From: DATJOJ01 sp035507035
GTDB lineage: Bacteria; Acidobacteriota; Terriglobia; Terriglobales; Acidobacteriaceae
NCBI GenBank assembly: GCA_035507035.1
Contig: DATJOJ010000074.1
Location: 1 to 64,000 of the forward strand
DNA length: 64,000 nucleotides
Direction: 5' to 3'
Below are positions 1 through 8,063 of the stretch, in pieces. Every line of letters starts with the position of its first letter. Position 1 is the stretch's first letter. The position numbers and the translations under genes were made by a program. The notes below the pieces were generated by a model. It made no database searches and was not told the origin of the DNA. It saw only the letters and a list, made by a program, of their open reading frames with translations.

Positions 1-2
1 CT

Positions 3-695
3 TTTCATCCACATACCAAGGCCATCATCCTCAACACGCCGAACAATCCGACGGGGAAGGTTTTTTCGCGAGCCGAGTTGGAATTGATTAGAGATTTATG
101 CGTCGAGTTCAATGTGGTCGCTATCACCGACGAGATTTACGAGCACATTATTTACGACGGCGTTCAGCACATTTCGATTGCCAGTCTCGATGGAATGGCC
201 GACCGCACGGTAACGATTAATGGTCTCTCGAAAACCTATAGTGTGACAGGATGGCGCGTCGGTTGGGCGGTTGCGGCGCCGAATATCACCAATGCGATTC
301 GCAAAGTCCACGACTTTCTTACCGTCGGCGCTCCGGCCCCACTGCAGGAAGCGGGCGCTGCCGCGCTGGGCCTGCCTCCTAGTTACTACCAGAGTCTCGC
401 AGTGAGTTATTGTGAGCGGCGCGACCGGCTTATGGCAGGTCTCACTGAAGCAGGCTTTCGCTGTTTTCGGCCGCGAGGCGCGTATTACGTGATGACTGAT
501 GTTAGCAGCTTCGGATATGCGAACGATCTCGACTTCGTGAAATATCTAGTGCAGAAAGTTGGGGTCGCCGCGGTTCCGGGATCAAGCTTCTATCACCATC
601 CGCGAGATGGATCCCAGCAGGTTCGCTTCGCATTCTGTAAGCGAGCCGACACACTAGACGAGGCAGGGAAGAGACTGAAGAAGTTGACGAAATAA
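3..695 (+). CDS. Class I/II pyridoxal-phosphate aminotransferase, C-terminal part
   Basis: The gene enters from outside the window; about 230 C-terminal residues are present, beginning in frame at base 3. The first visible block, NTPNNPTGKV, is the aspartate-aminotransferase-type motif that contacts the cofactor. It is followed by DEIYEHIIYDG, where Asp and Tyr bind the PLP pyridine ring, and by the SKTYSVTGWRVGW block, whose Lys should form the Schiff base. VRFAFCK near the end holds the Arg expected to bind the substrate alpha-carboxylate. The family transfers amino groups between amino acids and 2-oxo acids in the cytoplasm; the exact substrate cannot be read from this part. Family is confident, substrate unknown. 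Confidence 0.93.
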   Translation, partial: FHPHTKAIILNTPNNPTGKVFSRAELELIRDLCVEFNVVAITDEIYEHIIYDGVQHISIASLDGMADRTVTINGLSKTYSVTGWRVGWAVAAPNITNAIRKVHDFLTVGAPAPLQEAGAAALGLPPSYYQSLAVSYCERRDRLMAGLTEAGFRCFRPRGAYYVMTDVSSFGYANDLDFVKYLVQKVGVAAVPGSSFYHHPRDGSQQVRFAFCKRADTLDEAGKRLKKLTK

Positions 696-738
696 ATCAT
701 CACGGGTGATCAAACCTTAGGCTGCAGAGGTTGCTGGC

Positions 739-924
739 GTGAACAAGAAAATGACGGAAGGAACCAGAGCTTTAATCCTCAACGTCGGAGTTATTCTGGG
801 TTTAATTTGGTGCTATGCCAAGGGGTACCCGCCGAAGATCATTCTCGGCTCTGGCATTTTTCTGCTGGTGTTTGCCAATATTCTACTTTCCTTCCGCCGC
901 AGGCGTTCAGGAACGCCGAATTAG
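739..924 (+). CDS. Small two-helix membrane protein, hypothetical
   Basis: A 61-residue protein starting at GTG 739 with a GAGG Shine-Dalgarno element about 9 bases upstream. It has two hydrophobic stretches (about residues 11-24 and 33-50) separated by a short KGYPPK turn and ends in an Arg-rich tail (RRRR), so it should be a helical hairpin in the inner membrane with positive ends on the cytoplasmic side. It sits 43 bases after the aminotransferase and may be its cotranscribed neighbour. I do not recognise a family. Confidence 0.55.
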   Translation: MNKKMTEGTRALILNVGVILGLIWCYAKGYPPKIILGSGIFLLVFANILLSFRRRRSGTPN

Positions 925-970
925 ATCGGCGAATCGGTTTTCCTTCTCCTTTCTCCACAGCTTTCTGCGG

Positions 971-976
971 TATACT
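971..976 (+). promoter_or_regulatory. Possible -10 element ahead of the zapB-like/zapA pair
   Basis: TATACT (five of six matches to TATAAT) lies about 42 bases before the coiled-coil gene. No good -35 element is visible at the right distance, so this is only a candidate sigma-70 promoter. Confidence 0.25.
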
Positions 977-1017
977 GCGCTCAAGTCCTAAAATTCCCAC
1001 GAGGAAAGAATCTCATC

Positions 1018-1314
1018 ATGGCTGTGCGAGTAGCTGACGAGGAACCTGTCCAAACTTCCAACGACGATTTCCAAGTTCTCGAAGAGAAGGTTTACCGCAC
1101 CATCGAGCTCTACAAAGCCGCGCAGGACGCTCGCTCCTCCGCCGAACGCGATTTGAAGCGCATTCGCGAGCAAATGGAAGAACGCGAGGAAGAAGCCGAA
1201 GGTTTGCGCCGCGAATTAGTGCAACTCAAGCGCGAGCGCGAGGAAATTCGCGGCCGTGTGGAGAAAATGCTGCGCCAGATCGAGACGTTGTCGGAGCAGC
1301 AAGCCGCCAGTTAG
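1018..1314 (+). CDS. ZapB-like coiled-coil protein, probable cell-division factor
   Basis: A 98-residue, highly charged protein, almost entirely Glu/Arg/Lys/Leu from residue 25 onward with heptad-like spacing, predicted to be one long coiled coil. It starts at ATG 1018 with GAGGAAAG upstream. It sits directly before zapA. In several phyla a ZapB-like coiled coil pairs with ZapA at the FtsZ ring, so a role in Z-ring organisation is inferred from position and shape; coiled coils give little family signal on their own. No signal peptide or membrane segment is seen, so it should be cytoplasmic. Confidence 0.6.
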   Translation: MAVRVADEEPVQTSNDDFQVLEEKVYRTIELYKAAQDARSSAERDLKRIREQMEEREEEAEGLRRELVQLKREREEIRGRVEKMLRQIETLSEQQAAS

Positions 1315-1359
1315 TCGATTTTCCTTTCACTCTGGCCTTGAGCAAGGCAAAATAGGCGT

Positions 1360-1695
1360 ATGGCAACCGCCTCCAAGCAGCCGCCCGTGAAGGATTCGGC
1401 CAACAATAGCGTGCGCGTGGAAATTTTCGATCAGGCGTACAATCTGCGTGGCTCCGATCCCGATTACATTCTCAAGCTCGCTGAGTACGTCGATGCCAAG
1501 ATGCGTGCCGTCGCCGAGCAAACGCACACGGTCGATACCGTGCGACTCGCCGTCCTTGCCGCCCTCAACATCGCCGACGAATATCATCTACTGAGGCGCA
1601 ATCACGACAGCGGCACGGTGGAATACTTGAAGCGGGCCAATAAGCTTTCCGATGCGCTGGATGATGTTTTGCAGGATCAGCGGCGAACCGGGTGA
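1360..1695 (+). CDS. zapA: Cell division protein ZapA
   Basis: A 111-residue protein. After a 15-residue leader it has the ZapA pattern: VEIFDQAYNLRG (beta strands), then DYILKLAEYVDAKMR and the VDTVRLAVLAALNIADEYH block, followed by a helical tail for dimerisation. ZapA binds FtsZ in the cytoplasm and bundles protofilaments at midcell. Length matches the family (about 100-110 residues). It follows the ZapB-like gene by 45 bases and is followed immediately by the 6S RNA candidate. The zapA-6S RNA order is the same as in many proteobacteria, which supports both calls. Confidence 0.88.
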   Translation: MATASKQPPVKDSANNSVRVEIFDQAYNLRGSDPDYILKLAEYVDAKMRAVAEQTHTVDTVRLAVLAALNIADEYHLLRRNHDSGTVEYLKRANKLSDALDDVLQDQRRTG

Positions 1696-1781
1696 CCAAA
1701 GTCGCTGGCAACCCGAGTGCCAACTATTTGCGCCCTCCTACTTGCGAAACCCCGGAGATTTCCCTAGCATCCACTTTGAAA

Positions 1782-1980
1782 GCCGACCTGCCGCGTTGGT
1801 GATGGCGGTCACCGATTTTTGAACCAATGCTTGAATGAACGGGGGCCCGACTCGATCTTGATCCGGTGTGCCATGCTCCGCCACGCGGAGAGGCCTAATG
1901 GGTCTCGGGGGGTTCCCAAACGTCTACCGACGGTTCATTCTCGGCCCGTCACACGGCTCAGTGGGTCGGCTTGATTTTTT
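1782..1980 (+). ncRNA. ssrS: 6S RNA candidate with terminal U-tract
   Basis: The 433-base gap between zapA and lgt holds a long rod-like fold. The closing stem GCCGACC (1782-1788) pairs with GGTCGGC (1964-1970), followed by a T-tract at 1975-1980. Inside it, GAATGAAC (1833-1840) pairs with GTTCATTC (1933-1940), and the tip is a perfect hairpin CTCCGC-CAC-GCGGAG (1876-1890) followed by GAGGCCTAATGG. The order of elements, a terminal stem, open central bubble, apical hairpin and an AGGCCT-like segment, matches 6S RNA, which mimics an open promoter and sequesters sigma-70 RNA polymerase. The length (about 190 nt) and position after zapA also fit. The exact 5' end is uncertain. Confidence 0.75.
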
Positions 1981-1984
1981 CAGT

Positions 1985-2072
1985 CGTTGGCTCTTGGTCG
2001 TCGGCCCTTGGCACAGACAGTGAGCAGACCTGCGGAGAATTGCCAACGTCGAACGGCCAAGGACCAATGACG
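1985..2072. repeat. Imperfect inverted repeat of TTGGTC/TTGGCC words
   Basis: The stretch 1985-2012 (rich in CTTGGTCGTCGG-like words) is an imperfect inverted copy of 2042-2072 (GGCCAAGGACCAATG and flanks). It lies between the 6S RNA candidate and lgt, has no coding potential, and resembles other word-like spacers in this window. It could fold as a long hairpin in the RNA leader of lgt. Confidence 0.45.
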
Positions 2073-2128
2073 TACTTTCTGTTAAACTTCTTTGTGTAAA
2101 TCCTCAAATCCGAGCATCTAACTAACTA

Positions 2129-2929
2129 GTGTTACCCCGACTTTTTCACATTGGAAATTTCAGCCTTCCCACTTATGGCCTCTTGGTGTCTCTGGGAGTG
2201 CTCATCGGACTGTGGATTAGCGTTCGCAACTCCGAAAAGAGCGGCATCGATCCCGAGCACGCATGGAATTTCGGCATTCTCGTAGTGCTCGCCGGAATTG
2301 TCGGCGCAAAGATTCTTTACATCATCAACGACTGGAGCAGCTACGCCGCCAATCCCCGCGAGATCTTCAGCGTGTCGACGTTGCAAGCTGGCGGTGTTTT
2401 CTCCGGCGGACTGCTGGCTGCGTTCATCGCTGCCGCTTGGTACGTCCGAAAGAATCACATGCCGGCATTGAGAACTTGTGACGCGTTTTCGCCGGGATTG
2501 GCCCTGGGCCACGCGATCGGTCGCCTCGGCTGTTTTGCCGCCGGTTGTTGCTACGGCAAGCAGACGAATCATTTCTGGGGCGTGACCTTTAAGAATCCCC
2601 TTGCTGCGGCATGGGTCGGAACTCCTCTGGGCGTACCGCTCGAGCCGACGCAGCTTTTCGAAGCAGCCGTCGAACTGGCGAATTTCTTCATTTTGATGTG
2701 GCTGTTCAAGCGCAAGAGTTTCGATGGTCAAGTGTTCGGAGCCTATCTTTTTCTCTACGGAATCGCGCGGTATTTCCTGGAATTCATCCGCGACGATCCC
2801 GGCCGTGGCGAAGTGTTTGGCGGAATCATGACCGGCACGCAATTGATCGCGATCGGCTTGGTCGTCGCCGGTGGTCTGATCTGGTGGCTGCGCCCCGGAT
2901 TAAAAGCCGAACCCGCCGGCGCTCGCTAA
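2129..2929 (+). CDS. lgt: Prolipoprotein diacylglyceryl transferase Lgt
   Basis: A 266-residue polytopic inner-membrane enzyme with about seven hydrophobic segments. Lgt moves the diacylglyceryl group from phosphatidylglycerol to the lipobox Cys of prolipoproteins. Visible family blocks are the N-terminal IGNFSLPTYGLLV, the Lgt signature region GHAIGRLGCFAAGCCYGK with its essential Arg, and RYFLEFIRDDPGRG near the C-terminus, where the conserved Glu and Arg lie. The start is GTG 2129 without a clear Shine-Dalgarno sequence; an alternative start is not obvious because the conserved N-terminus begins at once. The signature's usual Asn-Gly pair is replaced by Cys-containing residues. Confidence 0.93.
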   Translation: MLPRLFHIGNFSLPTYGLLVSLGVLIGLWISVRNSEKSGIDPEHAWNFGILVVLAGIVGAKILYIINDWSSYAANPREIFSVSTLQAGGVFSGGLLAAFIAAAWYVRKNHMPALRTCDAFSPGLALGHAIGRLGCFAAGCCYGKQTNHFWGVTFKNPLAAAWVGTPLGVPLEPTQLFEAAVELANFFILMWLFKRKSFDGQVFGAYLFLYGIARYFLEFIRDDPGRGEVFGGIMTGTQLIAIGLVVAGGLIWWLRPGLKAEPAGAR

Positions 2930-3011
2930 AGCACAACTCTGTGCGGCTCTGTTTCCCCTGTGTTTTAGATTTTGAAGTTGCATTTCGGTATGCTTTCCTC
3001 TCAGAAAGCCG

Positions 3012-3983
3012 ATGGCCGACTTTCCCAAAGAATTTCGCGCAACCGCCGCCGCCGCCGGCAAGCGCCTCGACCAATTTCTGGTCAGCCAACTTCCGGATGT
3101 CAGCCGCTCGCGCATTCAGCAATTGATCCAGCAAGAAAAGGTAGTCATCGGCGGCAAGCCGGCGAAGTCATCCTTGCGACTGCAAGGTGATGAATCTGTC
3201 GTCGTCCTCGGCGAAGTCCAACCACCCCCGCTACGCGCGATTCCGGAAGAAATCCCGCTTGACGTTGTTTACGAAGACGACGACCTGGCAATCATCAATA
3301 AGCCTGCCGGGATGATGGTGCACGCCGGCGCCGGTGCGACTGAAGATGAGCGCAATCGCGGCACCTTGGTGAATGCGCTTCTGCACCGTTTTGGCCAGCT
3401 CTCGGCTGCTGGCGGTGAATTGCGTCCTGGCATCGTGCACCGACTCGATAAAGCCACCAGCGGCTTGATCGTCGTCGCCAAGAACGACGAGTCTCACCGC
3501 AAGCTCGCCGCCCAATTCGCCCGCCGCTATGTCAAGAAAACTTACATCGCCCTGGTGCACGGCTGGACGAAGCAGGACCGCGGCACCATCAGAAGCAGCA
3601 TCAGCCGCGACCGCGTGCGACGAACCCGCATGACTACCCGCCGTCCCGGAGGGCGCGAGGCGGTCACACACTATGAACTGCAAAACCGCATCGATTCACC
3701 GTACGGGAAATTCAGCTTATTGGAACTGCGGATCGACACTGGCCGCACTCATCAAATCCGCGTCCATCTTGCTTCTCTCGGTCATCCGATCGTGGGCGAC
3801 GTGCTCTACGGTGCGCCCCGTGAGGTGCGTGGCAAGAATTCGTCCGCCATCTCTCTTTCCAGAAATTTTCTGCACGCCGCCAAACTGGAGCTGCACCAGC
3901 CCAAAACGCACGAATTATTGTCGTTTTCGCGACCTCTGGCGCCAGAGTTGACCGAATTTCTGCATCGAATTAAACGGGGCTAA
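3012..3983 (+). CDS. RluA-family 23S rRNA pseudouridine synthase (RluD-like)
   Basis: A 323-residue protein with an N-terminal S4 RNA-binding domain (about residues 15-75, GKRLDQFLVSQLPDVSRSR...) and a pseudouridine synthase domain. The catalytic block GIVHRLDKATSG places the nucleophilic Asp at residue 146; GRTHQIRVHLASLGHPIVGD is the second family motif. The enzyme isomerises uridines in rRNA. The S4 plus catalytic layout and length match RluD (positions 1911/1915/1917 in E. coli 23S rRNA), but RluC is similar, so the exact site is not assigned. It follows lgt by 82 bases. Confidence 0.9.
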   Translation: MADFPKEFRATAAAAGKRLDQFLVSQLPDVSRSRIQQLIQQEKVVIGGKPAKSSLRLQGDESVVVLGEVQPPPLRAIPEEIPLDVVYEDDDLAIINKPAGMMVHAGAGATEDERNRGTLVNALLHRFGQLSAAGGELRPGIVHRLDKATSGLIVVAKNDESHRKLAAQFARRYVKKTYIALVHGWTKQDRGTIRSSISRDRVRRTRMTTRRPGGREAVTHYELQNRIDSPYGKFSLLELRIDTGRTHQIRVHLASLGHPIVGDVLYGAPREVRGKNSSAISLSRNFLHAAKLELHQPKTHELLSFSRPLAPELTEFLHRIKRG

Positions 3984-4053
3984 CCAACGTAATGCGGCTC
4001 ACTATGGACCGCTCGACTAAGCGGCTCGCCTTACAGATATAATGAGGGCATTC

Positions 4054-5145
4054 ATGAAGTTCCGCTTCCTGACAATCTGCGGTTTACCTCTGTTGCTGGC
4101 CGTTGCCTACGCGCAGAACTTGGGCTCCGACAATTTGCCGGCCGCCCCTTCGGCGGCGACGCCGGCTCCGCCGGCAGCCCAACCGCAACCGGTCGCTCAG
4201 TCCGCCAAGAACACGCCTGCAGACGCGAACCGCACTTCCGATGCGAAGCCGTCTCAACAGACAACGCCACCTCAGAACCCGGCCGCACTGGCTCAGGACG
4301 ACGACTCAATTACCACGATCCGCAAAACCGTCAACGAAGTTAACGTCGTCTTCACCGTCACCGACAAACATGGCCATTATGTGAAGGACCTGAAGAAGGA
4401 CGATTTCAAGATCATGGACGATGAGAAGCCTGCCGAAGAAGTGCGCAGCTTCCGGGCGGAGACCGATTTGCCTCTCGAAGTCGGATTGCTGATTGATGCC
4501 AGCAATTCCATCCGTGACCGCTTCAAGTTCGAGCAACAAGCCGCCGTCGAGTTTCTCAACCAGACCATCCGTCACGGATATGATTCTGCCTTCGTCGTTG
4601 GCTTCGACGTGACTCCAGACGTCACGCAGGATTTTACCGACGACACCGAAAAACTTTCCCAGGGAATTCGCGTGTTGCGTCCCGGCGGCGGTACGGCGCT
4701 ATACGACGCTCTTTACTTCGCCTGCCGCGACAAGTTGATGAAGGAACAGCACAACGGGGCGGTGCGCAAAGCCATCATTCTCCTGACCGACGGCGAGGAC
4801 AATCAGAGCCACGTCACCCGCGAAGAAGCCATCGATATGGCGCAGCGCGCCGAAGTCGTCGTCTACACCATCAGCACCAATCTGACTGGCTCGGGAAGCC
4901 ATGGGGATAAAGTTCTGGAACGCATTGCGCAAGCCACCGGCGGCCGGCCTTACGTGCCTTTTCAACTGAGTGACGTGGCCAATGCCTTCGTCGCCATTCA
5001 AGAGGAACTCCGCAGCCAATACGCTGTTTCCTACAAGCCGGCCGACTTTATTGCGGACGGACGTTATCGCAGCATCGAAATCGTTGCCTCAGAAAAAGGC
5101 TTGCGCGTGCGCAGCCGCCACGGTTACTACGCGCCCACTCAATAG
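4054..5145 (+). CDS. Exported VWA-domain protein (Acidobacterial VWFA-related), intact MIDAS
   Basis: A 363-residue protein. I chose ATG 4054 because GAGGG at 4044-4048 gives it a Shine-Dalgarno; ATG 4042 in the same frame has none. A signal peptide (MKFRFLTICG...AYAQ, about 1-20) is followed by a Pro/Ala-rich linker (about 25-80), a beta-sandwich-like segment and a von Willebrand A domain from about residue 140. The metal site is complete: D148-x-S150-x-S152, the Thr in GGGTALYDALY and the Asp in LLTDGED. VWA domains bind metal-dependent protein ligands; the partner here is unknown. It is six bases from the DUF3052 gene and close to two paralogues. Confidence 0.85.
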   Translation: MKFRFLTICGLPLLLAVAYAQNLGSDNLPAAPSAATPAPPAAQPQPVAQSAKNTPADANRTSDAKPSQQTTPPQNPAALAQDDDSITTIRKTVNEVNVVFTVTDKHGHYVKDLKKDDFKIMDDEKPAEEVRSFRAETDLPLEVGLLIDASNSIRDRFKFEQQAAVEFLNQTIRHGYDSAFVVGFDVTPDVTQDFTDDTEKLSQGIRVLRPGGGTALYDALYFACRDKLMKEQHNGAVRKAIILLTDGEDNQSHVTREEAIDMAQRAEVVVYTISTNLTGSGSHGDKVLERIAQATGGRPYVPFQLSDVANAFVAIQEELRSQYAVSYKPADFIADGRYRSIEIVASEKGLRVRSRHGYYAPTQ

Positions 5146-5151
5146 AACCAG

Positions 5152-5565
5152 ATGCCAGGCTACTCCGGAACTCCCCTTCCCAAGAAACTTGGAATCAGAG
5201 AAGACTTTCGCGTCTTTTTTCTCGACTCACCGCCCGAGGTCCTCGCCGAGTTGAAAGACGTCCTCAATTCTTGCCAGATCAGCAACGACGGCCGTGGCCC
5301 ACTGGATTTCGCCATGATCTTCGCCAAGAACACTGCGGACCTTCAGAAAAAGTTTGCCAAGATCGCCAGGCAACTTGCACCTGCGGGAATGCTGTGGGTC
5401 AGCTGGCCGAAGAAGACTTCCGGGATTGCCACTGAGCTGAATGAAAACGAAGTTCGTCGCATCGGCCTCGAAGCCGGTTTGGTCGATGTGAAAGTTTGTG
5501 CGGTGAACGACGTTTGGTCAGGCCTTAAGTTCGTGATTCGTCTCAAAGACCGGCCTAAAAAGTAA
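5152..5565 (+). CDS. DUF3052 family protein
   Basis: A 137-residue cytoplasmic protein beginning with the family opening GYSGTPLPKKLGI, followed by two alpha/beta blocks and the DVKVCAVNDVWSGLKFV segment near the end. The family is small, its biochemical role is unknown and it has no recognisable catalytic motif. It lies six bases after the VWA gene, so the two are very probably one transcript, although no functional link is known. Confidence 0.8.
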   Translation: MPGYSGTPLPKKLGIREDFRVFFLDSPPEVLAELKDVLNSCQISNDGRGPLDFAMIFAKNTADLQKKFAKIARQLAPAGMLWVSWPKKTSGIATELNENEVRRIGLEAGLVDVKVCAVNDVWSGLKFVIRLKDRPKK

Positions 5566-5567
5566 AA

Positions 5568-6593
5568 CTACTCGTGTTTGGGCACTGCGAAGTACCCCGA
5601 CCGGCTCTGAATCTTGTAGTTTTTGTCGCTGGTGTGAATCTCCACTTTGCGAAACGTACCGTCCAGCTTGTTATTGGTCGGCGTATAGCCGATGTAGTAC
5701 TGGCTGCGCAGTTCATTGGCAATCTGATCGAAACCTTCTCTCAGCTTCTGCATCTTGTTGCCAACGTCAATCACGCGTCCCCCAGTCTCTTGCGTCAGCT
5801 TCTTCATCTCGCCTTCACCCGAATAGCCGCCAAAGCCGCTGTAGAAGCCGCGATCGGCGCATAGCAGAACGTAAACAATGCTGTCGGCTTTCTGCGCCGC
5901 TTCAATCGCATCCTTCAGCTTCAATTGGCTGCCTTCATCCTGCCCGTCGGTGAGCAGGATCATCGCTTTCCGCCCCACCTGCTGCGCGAGTTCATCGTGG
6001 GAAGCCAGGTACACCGCATCGTAAAGCAGCGTGCCGCGCGGCTGACCCGGCGTCGGCACCGTCCCTCCCCCCAGTCCAGGGATGCCCGTACCGCTGCCTC
6101 CCGCAGTATTGATGCGAGCGCTATTCATCGCAGTCTTGAGCGCATGCACGGAACTGGTGAAATCCTGCAACAGATCCACATTCACGTCGAAGCCAATGAC
6201 GAACGCAAGATCTTTATCGCGCAAAATCTGATCCAGAAATTGCCCGCCCACTTGCTTTTCCATGTCGAGCACGTTGGTTTGGCTGCCGCTCGAATCGATC
6301 AGAATTCCCAGCGTTAACGGCAGGTTCGATTCTGCGGCAAAATATTTAATGGTTTGCGGTTTGCCATCTTCCGCAATTTCGAACTGGTCCTTCGTCAAAT
6401 TCGGAATGAGCGCGCCTTTCTTGTCCTTCACATTAAAAAAAAGCTGCACCACATTGACGTTGACCTGAAGGGTTTCCCCCGACTGATCCCGGCCCTGATC
6501 GCTCGATTGCGATTGTTGCGCATGGGCAAACATCAATCCATAGAACAAAACAAGCGAAGGAGCAACCAACCGGAGTGTGCGGGCTTTCGGCAT
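5568..6593 (-). CDS. Exported VWA-domain protein (VWFA-related), intact MIDAS
   Basis: A 341-residue protein with a signal peptide (about residues 1-26, ending AHAQ), a beta-sandwich-like region (VNVVQLFFNVKDKKGALIPNL...) and a VWA domain. The MIDAS is D100-S-S102-G-S104, with LLYDAVYLAS and LLTDGQDEGS supplying the other metal-site loops. A Gly/Pro-rich insertion (about residues 165-185) precedes the RGTLLYDA loop. The last 60 residues (ELRSQYYIGYTP...GYFAVPK) match the tails of the other two VWA proteins here, so the three are paralogues. It is convergent with the DUF3052 gene (two bases apart) and divergent from the third VWA gene. Confidence 0.83.
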   Translation of the reverse strand: MPKARTLRLVAPSLVLFYGLMFAHAQQSQSSDQGRDQSGETLQVNVNVVQLFFNVKDKKGALIPNLTKDQFEIAEDGKPQTIKYFAAESNLPLTLGILIDSSGSQTNVLDMEKQVGGQFLDQILRDKDLAFVIGFDVNVDLLQDFTSSVHALKTAMNSARINTAGGSGTGIPGLGGGTVPTPGQPRGTLLYDAVYLASHDELAQQVGRKAMILLTDGQDEGSQLKLKDAIEAAQKADSIVYVLLCADRGFYSGFGGYSGEGEMKKLTQETGGRVIDVGNKMQKLREGFDQIANELRSQYYIGYTPTNNKLDGTFRKVEIHTSDKNYKIQSRSGYFAVPKHE

Positions 6594-6707
6594 GGGGATT
6601 CTCGCGTTAGTTTTTGTTAGTCTATCTCTGAAGGCTTAGATGCAACAAATAGCCGTTGTTAACACTCCAAGGATAGAAGGTCGTGGGCACGAGGAGGAGT
6701 TGGGGTC

Positions 6708-8039
6708 ATGCAGACGATTCGCAAGCACTGCATTTTAGCCTTCGCGGCAATCATCTTGTTTCTGCCGTCCTTGTCCCGCGATTTTGCTCAAGCGCAGGAT
6801 ATCCCCGACGCTCCCTCCGCGGTGCAGCCTCCTCCACCGCCCGCTCCCGCCCCAACCAAGTCACCTGATTCTTCCACGCCGGCTGAGAATAATCCACCCA
6901 GTGGCGAACAGGCTCCGCCGTCGAACGGTTCGGCTCCCTCGAATCAAACGCCGCCACCCTCGGAGAATCCCGGTCCGCCTCCCCCGATGAAGATTACAAC
7001 TGTTCCCCCTGGCACTGTGAAGAATCAGCCTGGCGGACAGGAAGAGCTTTTCAAATTGTCGGTCAACGTCAATCAGGTCATCGTCCCCGTTCGCGTAACG
7101 GACGAGAACGGACGCCTGGTGAGTGGTTTGCTCGCTAAAGATTTTTCCGTCTACGAAGATGGCAAGAAGCAAACCATGAATTTTTTTACCAGCGATCCCT
7201 TTGCTCTCTCCGCCGCGGTGATCATCGATCTCGGGATGTCGGATATCGGGGTGCAGAAGGTCAACGAAACATTTCCAGCGCTGGAAGGCGCATTTGCGGC
7301 CTTTGATGAGGTTGCCGTCTACACCTACAGCACAAGCGTCGGCCGTCTGACCGATTTCACTGCCGTGGGCCGCCAATTAGAGGCAACGTTGAACAGTCTG
7401 AAAACCAAGCGCGGCGAAGATCCGGGTGTGCCCGTCACCGGCGGACCACTGGGACCGCAAGGTCCCACGGTGAATGACATTCCCGTCAACTCTCCCACCA
7501 CGCCGGTCGTGGGGCCAGGAAAAGAGGCGCACGTACTCAACGACGCAATCCTGCGCGCCGCCATAGATTTAGGAAAGCGCGACAAGTCGCGCCGCAAAGT
7601 CATTTTTGTTATCAGCGATGGTCACGATCGTCGAAGTGACGCGAGCTATAGCACGGTTTTGCAGGTGCTGCTGTCGAACGGAATTCTCCTCTACGGCATA
7701 GCTGTCGAAGGCTCGGCGATTCCGGGTTACAAGACCCTGGAAAAACTGCACATTCCCGGCCAGGGCTACAGCAACATTCTTCCCAAGTACGCCAGCGCCA
7801 CCGGTGGCGAAATTCTCAGCGAATATTCCCGTTCTTCTATCGAGGATGTGTATCAGCGGCTCCTCGGCGATGCACGCAACCAATACACCGTGGGCTATGT
7901 CGCTCGTGCCACACCCAGCGACACGCGCCGCGAAATTGACATTCGCGTCGATCGCCCGGGCTGCAAGAGTTCGAGCCTGCGCCCCTGTGTCGATGTCTTC
8001 GCCAAAGAGGGATATTACCCATTGCCCGCGAGCCGGTGA
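6708..8039 (+). CDS. Exported VWA-domain protein with degenerate metal site
   Basis: A 443-residue protein with a GAGGAGG Shine-Dalgarno before ATG 6708. It has a signal peptide (about 1-30), a long low-complexity Pro/Ser/Asn linker (about 34-95), the same beta-sandwich segment as its neighbours and a VWA domain from about residue 165. Unlike them the first MIDAS loop reads D174-L-G-M-S, so the first Ser is lost, and the Thr loop is replaced by AHVLNDAIL; VISDGHDRRS keeps the third-loop Asp. Metal binding is therefore doubtful. The C-terminal ARNQYTVGYV...GYYPLP tail is shared with the paralogues. Confidence 0.82.
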   Translation: MQTIRKHCILAFAAIILFLPSLSRDFAQAQDIPDAPSAVQPPPPPAPAPTKSPDSSTPAENNPPSGEQAPPSNGSAPSNQTPPPSENPGPPPPMKITTVPPGTVKNQPGGQEELFKLSVNVNQVIVPVRVTDENGRLVSGLLAKDFSVYEDGKKQTMNFFTSDPFALSAAVIIDLGMSDIGVQKVNETFPALEGAFAAFDEVAVYTYSTSVGRLTDFTAVGRQLEATLNSLKTKRGEDPGVPVTGGPLGPQGPTVNDIPVNSPTTPVVGPGKEAHVLNDAILRAAIDLGKRDKSRRKVIFVISDGHDRRSDASYSTVLQVLLSNGILLYGIAVEGSAIPGYKTLEKLHIPGQGYSNILPKYASATGGEILSEYSRSSIEDVYQRLLGDARNQYTVGYVARATPSDTRREIDIRVDRPGCKSSSLRPCVDVFAKEGYYPLPASR

Positions 8040-8063
8040 GTCCGACCGTTGCGGCCCGGCTTG

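Noticed and set aside
4038..4043. Perfect TATAAT overlapping the upstream ATG of the first VWA gene
   Set aside because: A transcript starting 7 bases later would omit the Shine-Dalgarno GAGGG, and no -35 is present at the right distance.
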